Source: an uncultured delta proteobacterium
GTDB taxonomy: Bacteria; Myxococcota_A; Polyangia; Polyangiales; Ga0077539
Direction of reading: 5' to 3'
Assembly (NCBI GenBank): GCA_903860995.1
Contig: CAIOSS010000233.1
Location: forward strand, 1-7,938
DNA: 7,938 bases
Shown here: positions 1 through 4,932 of the stretch, in pieces
Position numbering within the stretch: the stretch's first letter is position 1
How the letters are laid out: every line of letters starts with the position of its first letter
Position numbers and translations under genes: made by a program
Notes under the pieces: generated by a model
Database searches by the model: none
Seen by the model: the letters and a program-made list of their open reading frames with translations, nothing else
Told to the model about the DNA's origin: nothing

Positions 1-828
1 GCGGGGGTCGCTGGCGCCGTCGCCGGGTCGCTGACCCTCGCGCGGGGCGGTGCGCCAGAGGTACGGCGCGAGCGACGCGGTGGCGGCGGTGACGAGCAGC
101 GCGAGCAGGATGATCGCAAGCCCGCCGCGGCGGGTGAGGCGCAGCGCGGCGCCCCGCTGGTGCTGCGTGACGGTGGTCGGCGCGTCGGTGGCGCCGGCGG
201 CCCACACCGCGTGGTGGTAGCGCCCCTGCCCCGCCAGGAAGGCGAAGTAGAGCGCCACGAGGGTGCCCAGGAGCCCGAGCGCAGTCGGGTCCCACACGCC
301 GTCCTTCACCCCGACCTCCCAGTACCGCACGCCGCCGTGCTGCTCGATGACGGTGAGCATCGCGCCCACCCAGCACACCGCCGGGAGCCAGAGGGTCGCC
401 AGCAGCGCGCGCCGCTGCATCGCCGCGTGCCCGCAGCTGACGCTCGTGAGGAAGGCCACGGCCCCGCCGGCGACGCGCGGCCCGGCGGCGATGGCGACGG
501 TGCACGCGAGGGTGATGATCGCGAACCACACCACCCCCTGGACCACCCAGGCCCGCAGGCGGAGCAGCGCGAGGAGGTTGCCCAGCGCGACGCCGAGGGT
601 GCTGGCCACGACGAGCACCGGGAGCAGCACCAGGAGCTCGGGGTCGGCGCCCCAGTACCGAAACGCCGCGCCCAGCAGCACGACGTAGCCCGACACCAGG
701 AGCAGCCAGTAGGTGGCCAGCAGCCAGCGGGCGCGGGCGAAGGCCTCGACGAGGGGCTCCCGGGGGGTACCCCCGCGCCACCAGGGCGGGAGGATCATCG
801 GGCGCCGCAGGTCGTCGACCGGGGTCAC
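1..828 (-). CDS. Multi-pass membrane protein of unknown function (partial, C-terminus beyond window)
   Basis: I do not recognise this family. Reading leftward from a GTG at 828-826, the frame stays open for 276 codons to the window edge, so the C-terminus is missing. The GTG shares bases with the TGA stop of pyruvate kinase (GTGA overlap), which suggests translational coupling and favours this start. An in-frame ATG at codon 11 is the alternative, and neither has a Shine-Dalgarno. Hydrophobic stretches lie at about residues 35-55, 65-89, 95-115, 118-136 (weak), 141-161, 183-200 and 235-256, giving six or seven membrane segments. The short N-terminus contains PPWW. After the last segment the chain becomes Pro/Gly/Asp-rich (RTAPREGQRPGDGASD), like a linker to a further domain outside the window. 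No catalytic motif is visible. It is inferred to be an inner-membrane protein cotranscribed with pyk; a functional link to pyruvate kinase is not shown. Confidence 0.72.
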   Translation of the reverse strand, partial: MTPVDDLRRPMILPPWWRGGTPREPLVEAFARARWLLATYWLLLVSGYVVLLGAAFRYWGADPELLVLLPVLVVASTLGVALGNLLALLRLRAWVVQGVVWFAIITLACTVAIAAGPRVAGGAVAFLTSVSCGHAAMQRRALLATLWLPAVCWVGAMLTVIEQHGGVRYWEVGVKDGVWDPTALGLLGTLVALYFAFLAGQGRYHHAVWAAGATDAPTTVTQHQRGAALRLTRRGGLAIILLALLVTAATASLAPYLWRTAPREGQRPGDGASDPR

Positions 829-2228
829 GTCGCTTGGAGCGTGTGGAGGGCGAAGGACTTGGTGCCGGTGTCGACCTGGTGCCCGGAGACCACGCCGATG
901 GTCTCGCCGTCGTGCATCGGGAGCGTCGCGCGGGCGACGCGGGCGGCCAGCGCGAGGGTCTCGTCGGCCGCGTCGGGGAGCGCGTGAACCACCGGGATCA
1001 CGCCCCACTGGAGCGCGAGCCGCTGGGCCACCTCGCGCTTGGATGTGAGGGCGATGATGGGCGCGCGGGGGCGAAACTCCGCCACCATGTCGGCCGTGCG
1101 CCCCGAGCGGGTGAACACCACGATCGCCGCGAGGCGGGCGTGCCGCGACGTCAGCGAGGCCGCCGCCGCGCAGGCGTGGGTGAAGTCCCAGTCGAGGCGC
1201 GAGATCTGCGGCTCGGTGAGCTTCGCGTAGAGCGGCGAGGCCTCGATCTCGCGGACGATGGTGTCCATCATCTGCACCGTGACCACGGGGTAGCGCCCGC
1301 TCGCGGTCTCGCCGGAGAGCATCAGCACGTCGGTGGCGTCGAGCACGGCGTTGGCCACGTCGGCCGCCTCGGCGCGCGTCGGCCGCGGCGAGCGGATCAT
1401 GGAGTCGAGCATCTGCGTGGCCGTCACCACCAGCTTGCCCTGCGCGTTGGCCAGCTGGATGGCCCGCTTCTGCGCGAGCGGAACCTTCTCGGGCCCGAGC
1501 TCCACGCCGAGGTCGCCGCGCGCCACCATGATCCCGTCGCAGGCGGCGATGATGGCCTCCAGGTTGTCGATGGCCTCGGGCTTCTCGATCTTGGCGATGA
1601 GGGGGATGCCCTCCCCCACGGCGAGGCGCGCCTCGTGGAGGTCGCTCGCGTGCCGCACGAAGGAGAGCGCCAGGTAGTCGACCCCGAGCTCGCGGGCGAG
1701 GAGGGCGTCCGCGCGGTCCTTGTCGGTGAGCGCGGGCACGCTGAGCTTCGCGCCGGGGACGTTGATGCCCTTGCGGTCGGAGAGGGTGCCGCCGACCTCC
1801 ACCGCGCAGTCGACGTCCTCGTCGTGGATGGCCGTCACCCGCAGCCGCAGCAGCCCGTCGTCGAGGAGCACCGGGTCGCCGACGCGGAGGTCCTTCCACA
1901 AGGGGTAGGTCATGGAGACGGAGTGCACGTCACCGGGGACCTCCCGGGTGGTGAGCGTAAAGGCCGCGCCCTCGATGAGCTCGACGGGCCCGCTGGCGAA
2001 GGTGCGGCAGCGGATCTTCGGCCCCGAGAGGTCGCCGAGGATGGCCACGTCGCGCCCGGCGCGCGCGGCGGCGGCGCGGATGTTCTTCACCGCGGCGCGG
2101 TGCTCGTCGGGCACGCCGTGGGAGAAGTTCACCCGGAAGCCGTCGACGCCGGCCCCGATGAGGGCATCGAGCACGCCGGGCTCGCGGCTCGCGGGACCCA
2201 CCGTCGCGAGGATCTTGGCTCTACGCAT
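825..2228 (-). CDS. pyk: Pyruvate kinase
   Basis: Catalyses phosphoenolpyruvate + ADP to pyruvate + ATP, the last step of glycolysis, in the cytosol. The product is 467 residues, the usual bacterial length. Visible landmarks are the N-terminal KILATVGPAS (5-14), FRVNFSHG (31-38, with phosphate/K+-site Arg32, Asn34 and Ser36), GPKIR (69-73), the active-site signature PLIAKIEKPEAI (catalytic Lys213, metal ligand Glu215), ARGDLG (metal ligand Asp239), TATQMLDSM (269-277), PTRAEAADVANA (283-294) and LSGETASG (304-311). The C-terminal allosteric-type domain follows from about 345 and ends SGHQVDTGTKSF. Lys71 in GPKIR, where K+-dependent enzymes have Glu, predicts a K+-independent enzyme. The ATG at 2228-2226 is chosen because MRRAKILATVGPAS is the normal N-terminus; the open frame continues upstream to 2489, but that extension is unlike the family and would overlap the divergent cbs start. 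No clear Shine-Dalgarno. It is the first gene of a leftward pair. Confidence 0.97.
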   Translation of the reverse strand: MRRAKILATVGPASREPGVLDALIGAGVDGFRVNFSHGVPDEHRAAVKNIRAAAARAGRDVAILGDLSGPKIRCRTFASGPVELIEGAAFTLTTREVPGDVHSVSMTYPLWKDLRVGDPVLLDDGLLRLRVTAIHDEDVDCAVEVGGTLSDRKGINVPGAKLSVPALTDKDRADALLARELGVDYLALSFVRHASDLHEARLAVGEGIPLIAKIEKPEAIDNLEAIIAACDGIMVARGDLGVELGPEKVPLAQKRAIQLANAQGKLVVTATQMLDSMIRSPRPTRAEAADVANAVLDATDVLMLSGETASGRYPVVTVQMMDTIVREIEASPLYAKLTEPQISRLDWDFTHACAAAASLTSRHARLAAIVVFTRSGRTADMVAEFRPRAPIIALTSKREVAQRLALQWGVIPVVHALPDAADETLALAARVARATLPMHDGETIGVVSGHQVDTGTKSFALHTLQAT

Positions 2229-2340
2229 GGGCGAACGATGGCACGCGTCGCAGCGGGCCCACAATGGGCGTGCGGCCGCGACCGGCGCCCCGAGGCCCGA
2301 CCCGGCGCGAACGGCCCGTTCCGCCTCGCGGACGTGCGGT

Positions 2341-2357
2341 GTTATCCCCGGGATAAC
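2341..2357. promoter_or_regulatory. Candidate operator: 8-bp-arm palindrome
   Basis: GTTATCCC-C-GGGATAAC is a perfect inverted repeat with 8-base arms around one central base. It contains two of the few A/T-rich patches in the region and lies 76 bases upstream of the cbs start and 112 bases upstream of the pyk start. The flanking bases GG (2338-2339) and CC (2359-2360) also pair, after one mismatch on each side. There is no T-run, so it does not look like a terminator. A homodimeric regulator could bind it and control one or both divergent units. I cannot name the regulator from the motif. Confidence 0.45.
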
Positions 2358-2421
2358 GCCCCGCGGCAGTGGGTGATCCCGACTACCGTGACGCAGGGTG
2401 CCTGTGCTAGTCCCCCGGCCC

Positions 2422-2431
2422 GGAAGAGGAG
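2422..2431 (+). promoter_or_regulatory. Ribosome binding site of cbs
   Basis: GGAAGAGGAG is a purine-rich Shine-Dalgarno-like stretch just before ATG 2434. GGAAG sits 7 bases and AGGAG 2 bases from that ATG. This places the cbs start at 2434 rather than at the upstream in-frame GTG (2398), whose added residues (MPVLVPRPGRGA) overlap this site. A start at ATG 2443 is also compatible with the spacing. Confidence 0.6.
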
Positions 2432-2433
2432 CG

Positions 2434-3843
2434 ATGAAGACGATGATGCACGGCGCCCACGCGAACATCCTAGATGCGGTCGGCAACACCCCGATCGTCC
2501 GCCTGAACCGGGTGGTCCCGCCCGACCTGGCGGCGGAGATCTACGTGAAGTGCGAGTTCATGAACCCCGCGGGGTCCACGAAGGACCGCATCGCGATCAA
2601 CATCATCAACCGCGCCGAGGCCGAAGGGCGGCTCAAGCCCGGCGGCACCATCGTCGAGGCCACCAGTGGCAACACCGGCGCCGGGCTCGCCATGGTCGCC
2701 GCGGTGCGCGGCTACCGCACCATCTTCGTCATGCCCGACAAGATGTCCCAGGAGAAGATCTCGGCGCTCCGGTCCTGGGGCGCCAAGGTGGTGGTGTGCC
2801 CCACGGCGGTCGAGCCCGCCGACCCGCGCAGCTACTACTCCGTCGCGCGGCGGCTCTCCGAGGAGACCCCCAACGCCGTCCTCGCGAACCAGTACCACAA
2901 CCCCGCCAACCCGGAGGCCCACTACCTCTCCACGGGCCCGGAGATCTGGGCGCAGACCAACGGCGAGTTCGACGCGTTCGTCTCGGGCATGGGCACCGGC
3001 GGCACCCTCTCGGGCACCGGCAGGTACCTCAAGGAGAAGAACCCCGCGATCCAGATCGTGGGCGTCGACCCCGTGGGCTCGGTCTACTACGACTTCGTCA
3101 AGCACGGGCAGGTGACCCGCGCGTTCTCGTACAAGGTCGAAGGCATCGGCGAGGACTTCTTCCCGACCACCATGAACCTCAAGATCCTCGACGACTGCGT
3201 GCGCGTCGACGACCGCGAGTGCTTCATGATGACCCGCGACCTCGTGCGCCTGGAGGGCATCTACTGCGGCGGCTCGTGCGGCGCGGCGGTGGCCGGGGCC
3301 ATCAAGTGGGCCCAGTCGCGCAACAAGAAGGAGCGCATCCTGGTGCTGCTCCCCGACAGCGCCGGGCGCTACCTCAGCAAGATCTTCAACGAGGACTGGA
3401 TGCGCGAGAACGGCTTCACCGGCACCGAGGCCTCCCTCGGCACGGTGCGCGAGATGATGCAGTCCCGCAGCCAGCAGCTGGTGACGGCGCGCTCCGACGA
3501 CACGCTGCGCAACGTCATCGCGAAGATGAAGTCCCTGGGCATCTCGCAGCTGCCGGTGGTCGACGGCGAGCACATCCGCGGCATCGTCACGGAGGTCGAC
3601 GTGCTGCGCAACCTCGTGTCGGGCGAGGCCAACATGGACGGCACCATCACCAACATCCTCGACAGCGACTACGCCACGGTGACCCCGGATACGCGGGTCG
3701 ACCTGCTCCAGAGCGTGCTCGCGGAGGCCAAGGTGGCGCTCGTCGCGGACGGCACCCGGCTGCTCGGGCTCGTCACCAAGATCGACCTCATCGACTACCT
3801 CTCGAAGCGCGTCACCGCGGTGGCCGAGTCGAAGCCCGGCTGA
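2434..3843 (+). CDS. cbs: Cystathionine beta-synthase (PLP enzyme with C-terminal CBS-domain pair)
   Basis: Condenses L-serine and L-homocysteine to cystathionine, entering transsulfuration toward cysteine; family members can also release H2S. The cytosolic product is 469 residues. The fold-type II PLP core spans about 8-325: NILDAVGNTPIVRLN (11-25), NPAGSTKDR with the PLP-binding Lys50, the substrate loop EATSGNTG (76-83), the PLP phosphate loop GMGTGGT (185-191), VEGIGEDFFPT (235-245), GGSCGA (279-284) and LPDSAGRYLSKIFNEDWM (306-323). The last resembles the cystathionine beta-synthase hallmark more than O-acetylserine sulfhydrylase. Two CBS motifs follow at about 340-400 and 402-462, a usual adenosyl-ligand regulatory (Bateman) module. 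The chain starts only about ten residues before the catalytic core, so the haem-binding N-terminus of the animal enzyme is absent. The start is set by the GGAAGAGGAG ribosome site. It heads a rightward unit with the dehydrogenase 16 bases downstream. Plain cysteine synthase is the less likely alternative. Confidence 0.94.
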   Translation: MKTMMHGAHANILDAVGNTPIVRLNRVVPPDLAAEIYVKCEFMNPAGSTKDRIAINIINRAEAEGRLKPGGTIVEATSGNTGAGLAMVAAVRGYRTIFVMPDKMSQEKISALRSWGAKVVVCPTAVEPADPRSYYSVARRLSEETPNAVLANQYHNPANPEAHYLSTGPEIWAQTNGEFDAFVSGMGTGGTLSGTGRYLKEKNPAIQIVGVDPVGSVYYDFVKHGQVTRAFSYKVEGIGEDFFPTTMNLKILDDCVRVDDRECFMMTRDLVRLEGIYCGGSCGAAVAGAIKWAQSRNKKERILVLLPDSAGRYLSKIFNEDWMRENGFTGTEASLGTVREMMQSRSQQLVTARSDDTLRNVIAKMKSLGISQLPVVDGEHIRGIVTEVDVLRNLVSGEANMDGTITNILDSDYATVTPDTRVDLLQSVLAEAKVALVADGTRLLGLVTKIDLIDYLSKRVTAVAESKPG

Positions 3844-3848
3844 GCGGC

Positions 3849-3852
3849 GGAG
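3849..3852 (+). promoter_or_regulatory. Ribosome binding site of the threonine-dehydrogenase-like gene
   Basis: GGAG lies 7 bases before ATG 3860 in the 16-base gap after cbs. The in-frame GTG at 3854 is only one base from it and too close to be served, so it decides in favour of the ATG. Its presence inside the gap supports cotranscription of the two genes. Confidence 0.6.
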
Positions 3853-3859
3853 CGTGATC

Positions 3860-4882
3860 ATGGCCCACCCCCCCGTCGCCCTCATCACCGGCGCCAACGG
3901 CGAGATCGGTCGCTCGCTCCTCGAGCGCCTCCACGCCGACGGCCGCTACCGCGTGGTCACCCTCGACCTCACGCCCCTGCCCGAGCGCTTCCGGCCGATG
4001 TGCCACGAGACCTACGCGGGCAACATCCTCGACCGCTACCTGCTCGACCAGCTCGCGGCGCACCACGAGATCGAGGTGGTGTTCCACCTCGCGGCGCTGC
4101 TCTCGACCCGCGGCGAGCGCGACCCCGACCTCGCGCACCAGATCAACGTCGAGGGCACGCTGCACCTCATGCGCATGGCGCAGCAGCAGTCGGCGCGGCT
4201 CGGCCGGCCCGTGCGCTTCATCCTCCCGAGCTCCATCGCGGTGTACGGCGTGCCCTCGCTCGACGAGAAGGCCGCCCACCCGCGGGTGACCGAGGCGCAG
4301 TTCCTCGAGCCCATCACCATGTACGGGTGCAACAAGCTCTACTGCGAGCACCTCGGCCGGTACTTCATGCGCCACTACCGCTCCGTCGGGCCGGTGGCGG
4401 CCAACGCGCGGCTCGACTTCCGCGCCCTGCGCTTCCCCGGGCTCATCTCGGCGGACACCGTGCCCTCCGGGGGGACGAGCGACTACGGGCCCGAGATGAT
4501 CCACCACGCCGCGCAGGGGAAGCCCTACGCGTGCTTCGTGGGTCCGGAGGCGCGGCTGCCCTTCATGGCGATGCCCGACGCCGTGCGCGCCCTGCTCCAG
4601 CTGCTCGACGCGCCCGCCGAGGCGCTCACCCTCCCGAGCTACAACGTCGGGGCCTTCAGCCTGTCGGCGCAGGAGTTCGCCGACCGGGTGAAGCAGGCCT
4701 TCCCGGGCGCGGACATCACCTTCGCGCCCGACGCCGGCCGCGCCCGCATCGTGGACTCGTGGCCCGGCGACGTCGACGACGCCAGGGCCCGCGCCGACTG
4801 GGGTTGGGCTCCCGCCTACGGGCTCGACCGTGCCTTCGACGAGTACCTCGTGCCCGCGGTGCGCGGGCGCTACCTGGCGTAG
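3860..4882 (+). CDS. NAD-dependent SDR, L-threonine 3-dehydrogenase-like
   Basis: Probably oxidises L-threonine with NAD+ to 2-amino-3-oxobutanoate, which 2-amino-3-ketobutyrate CoA ligase would convert to glycine and acetyl-CoA. The product is 340 residues, an extended short-chain dehydrogenase. It has the Rossmann motif TGANGEIG (10-17), an acidic residue ending strand 2 (Asp36, favouring NAD), FHLAA (76-80), LPSSIAVYG (122-130) and the catalytic YxxxK as YGCNK (Tyr155, Lys159). Identification rests on the C-terminal half: RFPGLISADTVPSGGTSDY (191-209), RLPFMAMPDA (232-241), DSWPGDVDDARARADWGW (299-316), which match SDR-type threonine dehydrogenases from memory of mouse and bacterial members. 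Relative to mouse it has an insertion near 174-184 (RSVGPVAANAR) and GGTSDY in place of GGTTDY. The start ATG is set by the GGAG. It is 16 bases after cbs, likely the same operon. A nucleotide-sugar epimerase or another hydroxy-acid dehydrogenase of this subfamily remains possible. Confidence 0.8.
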   Translation: MAHPPVALITGANGEIGRSLLERLHADGRYRVVTLDLTPLPERFRPMCHETYAGNILDRYLLDQLAAHHEIEVVFHLAALLSTRGERDPDLAHQINVEGTLHLMRMAQQQSARLGRPVRFILPSSIAVYGVPSLDEKAAHPRVTEAQFLEPITMYGCNKLYCEHLGRYFMRHYRSVGPVAANARLDFRALRFPGLISADTVPSGGTSDYGPEMIHHAAQGKPYACFVGPEARLPFMAMPDAVRALLQLLDAPAEALTLPSYNVGAFSLSAQEFADRVKQAFPGADITFAPDAGRARIVDSWPGDVDDARARADWGWAPAYGLDRAFDEYLVPAVRGRYLA

Positions 4883-4889
4883 TCCGCGC

Positions 4890-4917
4890 TTTCCGCGCGC
4901 CCCTCCCGTGACATAAC
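4890..4917 (+). promoter_or_regulatory. Weak candidate promoter for the kinase gene
   Basis: In the 50-base gap after the dehydrogenase stop, CATAAC (4912-4917) matches TATAAT at four positions and TTTCCG (4890-4895) matches TTGACA at three, with a 16-base spacer. It is the only A/T-rich spot nearby. A start about 7 bases downstream would leave roughly 9 bases of leader before ATG 4933. Readthrough from the cbs unit is equally possible. Confidence 0.25.
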
Positions 4918-4932
4918 CTCGGCGCTGCGCGC

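Larger units (their letters stand above)
2229..2433. promoter_or_regulatory. Divergent intergenic control region between pyk and cbs
   Basis: About 205 bases separate the divergent starts of pyk and cbs, so both promoters should lie here. I see no convincing TTGACA/TATAAT pair on either strand; the GC content makes sigma-70 matches poor. Three short inverted repeats stand out: GCCCA-CAA-TGGGC at 2257-2269 (about 28 bases upstream of the pyk start), GAACGG-C-CCGTTC at 2309-2321, and the stronger GTTATCCC-C-GGGATAAC at 2341-2357, annotated separately. A TGTGCTAG at 2403-2410 could be a weak -10-like element for cbs but has no good -35 partner. No small gene or RNA is supported. Confidence 0.6.

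Noticed and set aside
763..774. GGGGGTACCCCC palindrome near the start of the membrane protein gene
   Set aside because: It lies in coding sequence (Gly-Gly-Thr-Pro codons), has no loop for a hairpin and is short enough to be chance at this GC content.
160..987. Plus-strand open frame opposite the left-hand membrane protein
   Set aside because: Its product is charged and low in complexity, whereas the minus strand gives regular hydrophobic segments and a start overlapping the pyk stop.
2229..2489. N-terminal extension of pyruvate kinase to an ATG at 2489
   Set aside because: The added 87 residues have no counterpart in the family, cross the palindromes and overlap the divergent cbs start.
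834..3857. A 1007-codon open frame on the plus strand across pyk and into cbs
   Set aside because: It is antisense to pyk and out of frame with cbs. Its translation is Arg/Gly/His/Pro-rich and low in complexity with no family motif, as expected when GC-biased third positions remove stop codons in other frames.
2470..3897. A 475-codon minus-strand open frame over cbs
   Set aside because: Antisense shadow of cbs, rich in Asp, Val, His and Arg with no recognisable motif, while the plus-strand frame has the complete set of catalytic motifs.
4884..4899. CGCG-CTTTC-CGCG repeat after the dehydrogenase as a terminator
   Set aside because: The stem is only four base pairs and there is no T-run. I do not see a convincing intrinsic terminator anywhere in the window.
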